Shown here: piece by piece, positions 1 through 6,221 of the stretch
How positions within the stretch are numbered: position 1 is the first letter of the stretch
How the letters are laid out: every line of letters begins with the position of its first letter
Assembly (NCBI GenBank): GCA_016550405.1
Contig: JABXGX010000234.1
Location: 1-6,807, forward strand
DNA: 6,807 bases
Direction: 5' to 3'
DNA from: an archaeon
GTDB taxonomy: Archaea; Asgardarchaeota; Hermodarchaeia; Hermodarchaeales; Hermodarchaeaceae
Made by a program: the position numbers and the translations under genes
Notes under the pieces: model-generated
Databases searched by the model: none
What the model saw: only the letters and a program-made list of their open reading frames with translations
What the model was told of the DNA's origin: nothing

Positions 1-78
1 AGAGCAGTAGTTCACCACCTTTTCTCAAAGAATAAGCAAAATCTATATCTCTAATGCAGTAGGAACTACCAAGGGAAT
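1..78. other. Left-edge sequence, no assignable gene
   Basis: Two plus-strand frames are open from the edge and stop at 33-35 (ending SSSSPPFLKE) and 52-54, either of which could be the tail of an upstream gene. A minus-strand frame is also open from an ATG at 86-88 to the edge (29 codons). The stretch is too short to choose between them, and I see no terminator or promoter in it. Confidence 0.3.
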
Positions 79-663
79 GTGTGCACATCAGAATATACAA
101 ATGGACTGGTTCAGATTCTCATTGAAGCCGCTCAGGACACCCTTGAGGTTCCAAACCTTCTGTATGAAATTAACCGAGATGATGGAACGCTTAGGGATCT
201 TCACTATCATCGCAAGATCGTCCGCTCGGAAATTTCAACATGGGACCGCATCAACATTCTAACTAAGACAGAAGATGAGCATCTCAAAAAAGATCTGGAA
301 TTCAGGATCCAAATTCTTGAGGAAGAAATCACTCGCTACAATCAGCAATTGGAACAAATCTTGTTCAGTATCTTTTATGACCTTGCTCGTACACATATTG
401 AGTTGTATCAGATTCTCACATGGGATAAGGCTAACCAGGTGTACCAGGCGATTAGTGAAATCGATGCTTCTGGGTGTTCAGGCTGTTCGCAGTGTTGGGG
501 CTGTTGTGGAGATGAGGCTGGCAAACAACGGGCTTTGCCGCAAATGGCAGAACTAATTTCGATACAGCAGGCACATCAAGAGATTGATCTGACAGTTAAG
601 GTTCTACTTGAATTAATGAAGAGCGCTTTACTTCGCAATCATTGGCAATACTATAAGTTATGA
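79..663 (+). CDS. Unrecognised 194-residue protein with a C-x2-C-x2-C-x2-C-C cysteine cluster
   Basis: I do not recognise the family. The frame is open from just after a TAA at 52-54, and the GTG at 79 is the only plausible start before the conserved-looking body; no Met codon occurs until about residue 156. Its ribosome site is poor: an AAGGGA at 71-76 sits only 2 bases from the GTG. Residues 64-115 are rich in Glu, Lys, Gln and Leu and look helical, possibly coiled coil. Five cysteines cluster at residues 133, 136, 139, 142 and 143, with spacing C-x2-C-x2-C-x2-CC, suggesting a metal or iron-sulfur site or redox-active thiols. Leu- and Glu-rich helical sequence follows to the end. There is no signal peptide or membrane segment, so it is probably cytosolic. 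It ends tail-to-tail with the NIF3-like gene, overlapping it by 6 bases. The reading frame is convincing in length and composition; the function is unknown. Confidence 0.7.
   Translation: MCTSEYTNGLVQILIEAAQDTLEVPNLLYEINRDDGTLRDLHYHRKIVRSEISTWDRINILTKTEDEHLKKDLEFRIQILEEEITRYNQQLEQILFSIFYDLARTHIELYQILTWDKANQVYQAISEIDASGCSGCSQCWGCCGDEAGKQRALPQMAELISIQQAHQEIDLTVKVLLELMKSALLRNHWQYYKL
475..507 (+). other. Cysteine-cluster motif in the 194-residue protein
   Basis: These 11 codons encode five cysteines (residues 133-143) in the order Cys-x2-Cys-x2-Cys-x2-Cys-Cys, with Gly, Ser, Gln and Trp between them. Three consecutive CxxC steps resemble the first three ligands of a ferredoxin-type 4Fe-4S site, but the usual distant Cys-Pro ligand is not seen; apart from Cys2 at the very N-terminus, the protein has no other cysteine. 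A zinc site or a dithiol is equally possible. The motif is a direct reading of the sequence; the role is inference. Confidence 0.6.
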
Positions 664-1611
664 GCGTTTGTGACGGAAGAAACCTGAACACGCATACGGC
701 TTGACACCTTTCTTTTCCAACTCATCAAGAATCAGATTCATACCAATAGAATCAGAGCTATCATGTCCCGCGATGACGACATAAATGCCTTCTTTTTCGG
801 TTTCTTTTTTGAGTTCCTCAGTCCAATGCATAGTAATAATTGTACTAACTCCCGCTCGGGCTAGTTTCGGGATGGAATCAGGACCAGGGCTTGTTCCACC
901 TGTAAAGAATACAAATTTCTCGCCAACACTTCCCTCAGGATTACCGTTGAGGATTTCAGGACCAGCACCGACTTTCTCGGCTTCTTGATACTCGGGAATT
1001 TCCAGAAGTGTATCAACCAAATCCCCTAAGGTAACTGGATTCTTAGCTTTTAGGAAGTTGGTAAGGTATTGATATCCCAGTGAATCTGCCGGTGTGTGGG
1101 AGCACATGAAGGGCATGTCAATCAGGCGCGCGGCATCAATAGTTTGGGTATGATTCCTAGCCTTTGTAGCCCAATGTACTTCCTTGAGGCGTTTCGCCAT
1201 TGCTGACTCAGCCTGTGCAATGGGAACACCAACCTTTGCCCAGTGCTCTGGTTGAAGGCGCATAACAAAGTCGAGCCTTGAAGTGCCAATGCCATGTGGG
1301 TGATGTGCCAAGACTAAATCGATGGGTTTGCCTTTGTCTCGAAGTCGATCAGCAAGTACAATTTCACCAGGAGTAATGTCTATTCCTGCGAGGAGGCTTT
1401 TGATTTCCCGGTCTGGGTCTCCGTATAGGAGCCGGCAATCAGTGTAGGGATTCCAGACGACATCTGTATCGGCAAATTCTTTCTTTTTTCCTTCCAGTTT
1501 CTCTAACTTCTTCTTGGATGCCTCGAGGACCTTCTTGACTTTCTCTTCACCACGAGGATCGGCTTTAATCCCCAATTCGACTATTAGGTGGTAAATGTCT
1601 CCGAGCTTCAT
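658..1611 (-). CDS. NIF3-like dinuclear-metal protein (NGG1p-interacting factor 3 family, long form)
   Basis: This 317-residue protein belongs to the NIF3/YbgI family, which binds two metal ions in a conserved pocket. The biochemical role of most members is unsettled; GTP cyclohydrolase I-type annotations are common but weakly grounded. Visible metal-ligand candidates are His103-His104 in LVLAHHPHG, Asp176 in SHTPAD, and His283 plus Asp287 in AGHDSSDSIGMN. The last pair replaces the usual His-x3-Glu with His-x3-Asp, which I recall as typical of this long subfamily. The N-terminus (LGIKADPRG followed by a Lys/Glu-rich helix at about 20-46) matches the subfamily start, so the ATG at 1609-1611 is well supported. 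An AAGGGA 12 bases upstream is a weak ribosome site. It is cytosolic, with no signal peptide. It is last in the minus-strand block, 81 bases after the HD gene, and its stop overlaps the convergent 194-residue gene. Family assignment is strong; substrate is unknown. Confidence 0.88.
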   Translation of the reverse strand: MKLGDIYHLIVELGIKADPRGEEKVKKVLEASKKKLEKLEGKKKEFADTDVVWNPYTDCRLLYGDPDREIKSLLAGIDITPGEIVLADRLRDKGKPIDLVLAHHPHGIGTSRLDFVMRLQPEHWAKVGVPIAQAESAMAKRLKEVHWATKARNHTQTIDAARLIDMPFMCSHTPADSLGYQYLTNFLKAKNPVTLGDLVDTLLEIPEYQEAEKVGAGPEILNGNPEGSVGEKFVFFTGGTSPGPDSIPKLARAGVSTIITMHWTEELKKETEKEGIYVVIAGHDSSDSIGMNLILDELEKKGVKPYACSGFFRHKRS

Positions 1612-1661
1612 GGCTTAGGCGTATCCCTTGGATAGTTTGAATCTTTCGGATGCAAGAAAGA

Positions 1662-1687
1662 ACTCCGGCTAATTAGCTAACGGGAGT
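1662..1687. repeat. Imperfect inverted repeat between the HD and NIF3-like genes
   Basis: ACTCC at 1662-1666 can pair with GGAGT at 1683-1687, enclosing a perfect 10-base palindrome GCTAATTAGC at 1668-1677. The two pairings compete rather than stack neatly. No T-run follows on the minus strand, so it is not a convincing intrinsic terminator. It could be a processing site, a weak attenuator or chance. It begins only 5 bases beyond the HD gene stop. Confidence 0.35.
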
Positions 1688-1692
1688 GTAGT

Positions 1693-2286
1693 TCATTCTT
1701 TGAGAATTCCCTTTTTCACCGCATCTTCAAGTAACCCTTGTGTATACTCCCATAATACTTTGGATCCATTGCCCATGTGTTTTTTCGTCTCGATGACTTG
1801 AGGTTTGATTATAGAATGAATTCTCCAGGAACAACCACCATTTAGATAGGCGAGAAAAAGTGGTTGCATAGAATCTATTGTCCGAGCATATCGCGCCTCC
1901 GGTGTGGATTGGCTCTCGTATTCTTTCCATAATGCAAGGTATTCGCTTTGTTGGTCAGTAGGGAGTAATCCGAAGAGGTGACGAGCCGCCGTAGTTTCTC
2001 GCTCATGTTGGTCTTTGGCATGTTCTTTGTCATAAATGAAGGTGTCTCCCGCATCGATTTCCACAATATCATGAATGAGCAGCATCTTAAGCACCTTGAA
2101 TAAATCGATGTCGGGTCGGTTAGCATATTCACTGAGCAAAAGTGCCATAATGGCGATGTGCCAGGAATGCTCAGCATCATTTTCTTTGCGACTGGCGTCA
2201 ACAAGCCAGGATTCACGGAATACTTGCTTTAGCTTATCAATTTCCGCAACGAACTCGAGTTGTTTTAAAAGGCGAACAGAATCCAT
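1693..2286 (-). CDS. HD-domain phosphohydrolase (YfbR/HDDC2-like, likely 5'-deoxynucleotidase type)
   Basis: This 197-residue protein is an HD-superfamily metal-dependent phosphohydrolase of the group that includes bacterial YfbR, human HDDC2 and yeast Ygk1, which remove the 5' phosphate from deoxynucleoside monophosphates. The metal-binding HD signature is complete: His40 in ENDAEHSWH, His72-Asp73 in LIHDIVEIDAGD, and Asp138 in RTIDSMQPL. Glu76, three residues after the HD pair, matches the catalytic Glu of YfbR, and Arg33 precedes the first motif as in the family. Length is normal for the single-domain form, and the C-terminal half (LLPTDQQSEYLALWKEYE, then VLWEYTQGLLEDA) follows the usual pattern. 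The protein is cytosolic. No ribosome site is visible before the ATG at 2284-2286. It lies 47 bases after the membrane-protein gene and 81 before the NIF3-like gene. Family assignment is confident; the exact substrate is inferred from relatives and could be another nucleotide. Confidence 0.88.
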   Translation of the reverse strand: MDSVRLLKQLEFVAEIDKLKQVFRESWLVDASRKENDAEHSWHIAIMALLLSEYANRPDIDLFKVLKMLLIHDIVEIDAGDTFIYDKEHAKDQHERETTAARHLFGLLPTDQQSEYLALWKEYESQSTPEARYARTIDSMQPLFLAYLNGGCSWRIHSIIKPQVIETKKHMGNGSKVLWEYTQGLLEDAVKKGILKE

Positions 2287-2333
2287 ACAGAATAGTACGA
2301 TAGAAGATACATATTGCTTTGCCGGACATAGAA

Positions 2334-3326
2334 CTAGTTATCATCTTGGCTACTAGGATGGGGTTCACTAGTTTCTTCGACTGTACTTGATGATAGGCTT
2401 GACGACGCTTCATCTGATTGCTTTGAACCAAGATATTCAGAAATATCAACGTCTACTACGCACAGTTGTTGCAGTTCTTGTGTCCCACGAGAATCCATAT
2501 ACGCTCGGAGGTGTTTCTGAAGCCAAGGAAGATGCCGGTCATAGGCTAACAGCATTAACAGGGGCATGTAGATGACGATGAAGGGATTGAGTAGGGTAAT
2601 TAAGACAACAAACCAAGCGGGGACCCAGGGCCAGATCGTTGCATGTGCTGTTGCATAAATTAAGCCGATGTAGAAGATGATGCCACCATAAAAGATTATC
2701 ACGGATATTCCGGCATATCCAGCAAGTAGGTAGGTTAGGACTCGCCCTGCACTAAAGAGTTCTTGTGATCCGCTGGGTGGTTGGCTATGAAAGAGGATCT
2801 TTGTGTCGTCAATTAACCATGATGAGGGTAAAATCACTCCTAATGCAACAAACACAATTGGGAATATTATGACGGCGATGTTCCAAGAGTTTACAACTAG
2901 TGGTAATTCAGGTACCCAGTAAATGAAAAGTTCACCAAAATAGGCTGCGACTGTTAGGGAGAGGCCAAACGTTAATAACAAGGCGAACACGGCTCGTCGA
3001 AAGACCGTATAAAGTTCGGAGGGCTTCTTGGTGTCAATACCATAGTAGTAATCTTCACTACCTGGGTTAAGGATGCGGTTTAGGGGTAAAACCAACCATC
3101 GAGGAGTAATAACAGCCATTACTAGGTAAAAGGGAATAGCCAGCAGTGGCAGGAGATAGAAGAGGATAAGCCAATCTGTGACGCCACTTCCAGGGATAAT
3201 TGGGACGATATCAATCCAGCCATAGATTAGCATTGGTAAAATATAGTTGAGAATTGCCCATGTCACATCTAAGGAGATAACGATGATCATGACCAATATA
3301 ACGATGTAGTAGGTCTTTCGTTCCAT
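2334..3326 (-). CDS. Six-helix membrane protein of unknown function with a Ser-rich cytosolic-type tail
   Basis: I do not recognise the family. The 330 residues contain about six long hydrophobic stretches, near residues 5-32, 51-75, 110-132, 147-170, 197-224 and 235-262, so this is an integral membrane protein. Helices 1 and 2 are joined by a Pro/Gly-rich loop, and a polar loop at 83-108 carries GSEDYYYG. The last 30 residues form a low-complexity acidic and Ser-rich tail (EASSSLSSSTVEETSE), probably disordered. There is no ATP-binding motif and no transporter signature I can name. The ATG at 3324-3326 is supported by a good ribosome site, GAGGT, 8 bases upstream. It sits 78 bases after the saccharopine dehydrogenase gene and 47 before the HD gene, in the same direction, so it is probably co-transcribed. 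A role in amino-acid transport would suit the neighbours but nothing in the sequence shows it. Confidence 0.8.
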   Translation of the reverse strand: MERKTYYIVILVMIIVISLDVTWAILNYILPMLIYGWIDIVPIIPGSGVTDWLILFYLLPLLAIPFYLVMAVITPRWLVLPLNRILNPGSEDYYYGIDTKKPSELYTVFRRAVFALLLTFGLSLTVAAYFGELFIYWVPELPLVVNSWNIAVIIFPIVFVALGVILPSSWLIDDTKILFHSQPPSGSQELFSAGRVLTYLLAGYAGISVIIFYGGIIFYIGLIYATAHATIWPWVPAWFVVLITLLNPFIVIYMPLLMLLAYDRHLPWLQKHLRAYMDSRGTQELQQLCVVDVDISEYLGSKQSDEASSSLSSSTVEETSEPHPSSQDDN

Positions 3327-3334
3327 AGAAGGAT

Positions 3335-3339
3335 ACCTC
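3335..3339 (-). promoter_or_regulatory. Ribosome binding site of the membrane-protein gene
   Basis: On the minus strand this reads GAGGT, 8 bases before the ATG at 3324-3326. It is the best Shine-Dalgarno match in the window. It fixes the start of the membrane protein and shows that this organism uses Shine-Dalgarno pairing at least for internal operon genes. Confidence 0.6.
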
Positions 3340-3404
3340 GTCTTCCCATTATCTAGGAAGGACGGAAAGCCTACTAAAAGGTTCTTGAAGCTGACTGAGT
3401 CGAG

Positions 3405-4727
3405 TTAGGTTCTTGTGGATTCTTCCTTGAACCGAATATCAAAGGATTCTAGCTCTCGGAGAATTGGTTCATAGAGTTCAGGAACAATGGGAATCTGGAC
3501 ACCCTTCAGTTGAATTTCCCCGGTTAAAATCATATGGGACGCAATCGCCGCAGGGAGAGCAACGGTTCGACTCATAGATGAATCGCCATTTGGAATTCCA
3601 TAATCAATGAGTGTTGAACGGATCTTTTCACGTGAATTATCAGAATTTTGTATTGTAAATTGATGCTGCATTACAATCATGTCACGTTCACCTGGGGCAT
3701 ACTGCAGCTTTTCTTGAAAAAGGGCTACGAGAACATCGATTGGTGCGCCTCGAGTAAGGGGAATCTCATGGTCTCCGAAGAGTCCTAACCACTCGTATCG
3801 TTGGATTACTTCATCTTCAACAGAGAGATTAAGTCGCCCGGCTACTTCTTCCTTTACGTCAGTTCCAACTGGCAACTTGAGATGTTGACGTAAAAATTGG
3901 GCATAGGATAAATCATGAAAGGATTGTTCCTCCAAGTCTAACAAGCCTAGTTTCCCAATGTTGTACATGGTCTTACACCAACCGGGGTATCGGAGCGTTC
4001 CACGCAACATAGTTTTGATACCTTGTAATCCATAGATGTCGATATATTGAAGCGAATTACGGTTCGGGTATCCTTCAAAGTCACCAAGTTCGGGAACTAC
4101 CTCTACATGACAGCTGTTAAAAAGTTCCTCAGCAGGGATTTCGATTCTCTTCCCATCTCGTCGGAAAAGAGCAGAATTCCGTCCGGCTAATAAGACGCCC
4201 CGTGGACTCCATGAAAGCTTGTAACCAAAGGGATTGGTGTTCGCATCGGGGGCGGGTAATCCTCCCGTAAAGCTAGTAAATTCTAGGATTTTCCCTCCAT
4301 GGGCTTGGGCTTTGTGAATGATTTTCATGGCCGACATGTGGTCTTGTCCTGGATCCACGCCACACTCATTAAGAAGGATAATGTTTGCCCGTTTTGCCTG
4401 GCCATCCAGAGTGCGCATTTCATCTGATACATATGAGGTTGTGACCATGTTCACTTTGTGACGCAGGCATTCGCGAGCCACTTGGACGTGAAAGGTATAG
4501 GGGAGAAGGGATGCGACAAGGTCAGCGGGTTTCACTAGATTCTTGAGTTCCTTCGCTTGTCGATTGATATCAAAAGCTCTGGCTTCGCCATTAGGATGGT
4601 CCCCAATCAGATTCATCGCTTTACTCAAAGTTCGACTTGCAACGGTGACTTGGTAGTCATGATCGAGCAAATAATTTACATATGGGCGTGCCACCAGCCC
4701 CGCACCGAGAACTAACACATGTTTCAT
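3405..4727 (-). CDS. Saccharopine dehydrogenase / saccharopine reductase (LYS9- and AASS C-terminal-type)
   Basis: This 440-residue enzyme interconverts saccharopine with glutamate and 2-aminoadipate 6-semialdehyde using a nicotinamide cofactor. It opens with a Rossmann fold, GAGLVARP at residues 8-15. Family landmarks follow in order: SLLPYTFH (73-80), TTSYVSDEM (96-104), NECGVDPGQDHM (120-131), FTGGLPAPDANTNPFGYK then SWSPRGV (153-178), EGYPNRNS (218-225), TMLRGTLRYPGW (239-250) and RTVALPAAIA (387-396). Length matches stand-alone family members. The end of the second Rossmann strand reads VASRT, like fungal Lys9, which suggests NADP(H) preference rather than the NAD preference of animal AASS. 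The ATG at 4725-4727 lies directly before the cofactor fold; AGGAA 10 bases upstream is a possible ribosome site. It follows the lysine-ketoglutarate reductase gene by 37 bases, which strongly supports saccharopine as substrate over other relatives such as carboxynorspermidine dehydrogenase. Confidence 0.93.
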   Translation of the reverse strand: MKHVLVLGAGLVARPYVNYLLDHDYQVTVASRTLSKAMNLIGDHPNGEARAFDINRQAKELKNLVKPADLVASLLPYTFHVQVARECLRHKVNMVTTSYVSDEMRTLDGQAKRANIILLNECGVDPGQDHMSAMKIIHKAQAHGGKILEFTSFTGGLPAPDANTNPFGYKLSWSPRGVLLAGRNSALFRRDGKRIEIPAEELFNSCHVEVVPELGDFEGYPNRNSLQYIDIYGLQGIKTMLRGTLRYPGWCKTMYNIGKLGLLDLEEQSFHDLSYAQFLRQHLKLPVGTDVKEEVAGRLNLSVEDEVIQRYEWLGLFGDHEIPLTRGAPIDVLVALFQEKLQYAPGERDMIVMQHQFTIQNSDNSREKIRSTLIDYGIPNGDSSMSRTVALPAAIASHMILTGEIQLKGVQIPIVPELYEPILRELESFDIRFKEESTRT

Positions 4728-4737
4728 TCCTTGTTAC

Positions 4738-4742
4738 TTCCT
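4738..4742 (-). promoter_or_regulatory. Probable ribosome binding site of the saccharopine dehydrogenase gene
   Basis: AGGAA on the minus strand lies 10 bases before the ATG. A second AAGGA at 4728-4732 touches the start codon directly and is too close to serve. The choice of site is tentative, but the start itself is secure from the protein alignment with its family. Confidence 0.4.
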
Positions 4743-4764
4743 GGCATTGTTTCGTGGTCTTGCG

Positions 4765-6075
4765 TTACAAATACTTTTTGAGATACTCGTAATCCGGAGT
4801 GAGTTTCCCTTGATAGACAATGACAGCTGTCTTGACTTCTGGGGGAAGATCTAACTCCTCAAACGAGACCGAGTAGTCAGCTTTGACAATGGGTGGGATG
4901 AATCTCTGAAGTGTTTCACTAAATGAAGTCGAAGCCTCTCGTGGTAACTCCGTGGGAAGGTTGTCTACAGCCATGACTATCACTCCTTCACCGGTCACTC
5001 CCAATTCCGCATTTTCTGTTAGTGGATTATACACAAAGGTCGGATGATCTGGTGTGGTGCAATCTACAGTGAATTCGATGGCCCCATGGATGTCACAGCT
5101 GATATCTCCAACAATGATGAGTCGTGGATTGCCTTGAAATTCATTCCATAACTGCTTCAGTTCCTGTTTCGTTATCATGCGGGGATATTTATCGGTCCAA
5201 TAAATGCAGTTCATGAGCACCGTGAGGTGTCGGAGATATTTGAAAAAAACAGATTGGTATTTCGTTTTCCCGTGGTCATAATAGTGTTGTAATTCGAAGG
5301 TGGCAGATGAATCAAGGGGTTGGACAGTATCCTCCTCGTGGAAAACAACCTTGTACAATAGTTTGTTATTTGGTTCAAGATTTGATAACTCATCGGGGTT
5401 TACTGGTTTGTGGGGAAGGATATCGAAGATTGCCTGCGCACCCCTTGAGGTGTTTCCATAACCAATGAACCCAGCCACCAATGGGGCTAGTTCCTTGGCA
5501 AATCCTTCTGTCCGTATTTGTTTTCCAACTGATTCAATTGCTGCCTTTAACTCATCCATCCCTGAATTCTTGTAGGTTGGTTTCAGGGCTGCAAAGGGAT
5601 TTGGTGCTATGTCCTTCACTGTTAATCGTTCACCTAATGCACGGAGAGTTTCTGCCATGCCAGCATATCCTGCCCAGTTCCCGAAAAAGATTAAACGGCG
5701 ACCAGAGTCCACTTCGACGATTCGTTCATAATCGATGAGGGTCGCTCCTACATCAAGGATTTGTTGTAACATCTCCATATTGTAATCTTGGCCTTTGATT
5801 ACATGCGCGAAGAACAGGTACACCTTTCCTGGTTCAAAGACCTCTTTGGGTATCTCTTTAATCCCAAAAATAACTGGCACTTCTCCACCTCGAAGATCCG
5901 CAACGGATGCTCCTGCCTTCTTGTATATGTCTTCAGAAAAGGCTCGTTGTTCTGAAGGTTCTATTACAAATTCGAAGCCATGGGACTTAATCAGCTCCTC
6001 GACATCCTTAGGAACGATGGGGGTTCGCAGTTCAAAGGCTTTGTTTTCGCGGCGGATACCAATTTTCTTTGGCAT
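4765..6075 (-). CDS. Lysine-ketoglutarate reductase (saccharopine-forming, AASS N-terminal-type, stand-alone)
   Basis: This 436-residue enzyme condenses lysine with 2-oxoglutarate and reduces the product to saccharopine, the first step of the saccharopine route. The N-terminal half is an alanine dehydrogenase/transhydrogenase-like domain: GIRRENKAFELRTPI (6-20), IFGIKEIP (69-76) and FFAHVIKGQDYNM (88-100). Lys73 and His91 align with the catalytic Lys and His known in yeast Lys1. A nucleotide-binding loop GFIGYGNTSRGAQAIF spans 202-217. The C-terminal part has GDISCDIHGAIEF (323-335), TTPDHP (340-345) and AVDNLPTELPREAS (369-382), as in the animal and plant bifunctional enzymes. The final residues correspond to the point where AASS passes into its second domain. 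The ATG at 6073-6075 is preceded by AAAGGA 9 bases upstream. It is first in the minus-strand block, 37 bases ahead of saccharopine dehydrogenase. Cofactor is probably NADPH, from family knowledge only. Confidence 0.93.
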   Translation of the reverse strand: MPKKIGIRRENKAFELRTPIVPKDVEELIKSHGFEFVIEPSEQRAFSEDIYKKAGASVADLRGGEVPVIFGIKEIPKEVFEPGKVYLFFAHVIKGQDYNMEMLQQILDVGATLIDYERIVEVDSGRRLIFFGNWAGYAGMAETLRALGERLTVKDIAPNPFAALKPTYKNSGMDELKAAIESVGKQIRTEGFAKELAPLVAGFIGYGNTSRGAQAIFDILPHKPVNPDELSNLEPNNKLLYKVVFHEEDTVQPLDSSATFELQHYYDHGKTKYQSVFFKYLRHLTVLMNCIYWTDKYPRMITKQELKQLWNEFQGNPRLIIVGDISCDIHGAIEFTVDCTTPDHPTFVYNPLTENAELGVTGEGVIVMAVDNLPTELPREASTSFSETLQRFIPPIVKADYSVSFEELDLPPEVKTAVIVYQGKLTPDYEYLKKYL

Positions 6076-6084
6076 TCAAATCCA

Positions 6085-6090
6085 TCCTTT
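6085..6090 (-). promoter_or_regulatory. Ribosome binding site of the lysine-ketoglutarate reductase gene
   Basis: The minus strand reads AAAGGA, 9 bases before the ATG at 6073-6075, a normal Shine-Dalgarno distance. An out-of-frame ATG overlaps it (AAAGGATG) but opens no useful reading frame. Confidence 0.5.
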
Positions 6091-6120
6091 CCTGGCGGTG
6101 AGGTTCCTCGGTTAAGCTCG

Positions 6121-6139
6121 CAAGTAGAAAAGTCTAGTG
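6121..6139. repeat. Quasi-palindrome, possible operator, in the divergent intergenic region
   Basis: The 19 bases CAAGTAGAAAAGTCTAGTG contain two half-sites, AGTAGA and TCTAGT, that pair in five of six positions around a 4-base centre. It lies between divergent genes, where a shared regulator would bind. The match is short enough to be chance. Confidence 0.25.
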
Positions 6140-6221
6140 CCTGCGCAAAGAAACGCCCGCTACGCTTCTCAGATCAAGCTACACATTAAAGACGAAGTTA
6201 TCACTCTTTAGTTCAGTGTTG

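Larger units (their letters stand above)
6076..6221. promoter_or_regulatory. Divergent promoter region between the saccharopine block and the M20 peptidase gene
   Basis: These 146 bases separate two genes transcribed away from each other, so both promoters should lie here. I cannot fix either one. No good bacterial -35/-10 pair is visible. An A/T-rich segment around 6184-6191 (ATTAAAG on plus, CTTTAAT on minus) resembles an archaeal TATA-like box and lies roughly 31-38 bases before the peptidase start. A quasi-palindrome at 6121-6139 is listed separately. The region has no open frame that looks like a gene and no tRNA-like fold. Confidence 0.5.

Noticed and set aside
1..88. Minus-strand frame open from an ATG at 86-88 to the left edge
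   Set aside because: Only 29 codons, no recognisable sequence, and its start would overlap the GTG start of the 194-residue gene. It could be a divergent gene, but the window shows too little.
77..262. Alternative plus-strand frame from ATG 77 with AAGGGA directly before it
   Set aside because: It is only 61 codons, lies inside the longer 194-residue frame, and has basic low-quality composition. The ribosome-like sequence touches the ATG with no spacing.
1662..1687. Intrinsic terminator after the HD gene
   Set aside because: The stem is short and imperfect, and no T-run follows on the minus strand; retained only as an inverted repeat.
3405..4727. Carboxynorspermidine dehydrogenase or homospermidine synthase-like identity
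   Set aside because: These share the fold, but the SWSPRGV, EGYPNRNS and LRGTLRYPGW motifs and the adjacent lysine-ketoglutarate reductase point to saccharopine.
6130..6180. Possible tRNA or structured RNA on the minus strand (short TAGA/TCTA hairpin and GC-rich stretch)
   Set aside because: No acceptor-stem pairing, no T-loop motif and no CCA-proximal structure could be assembled.
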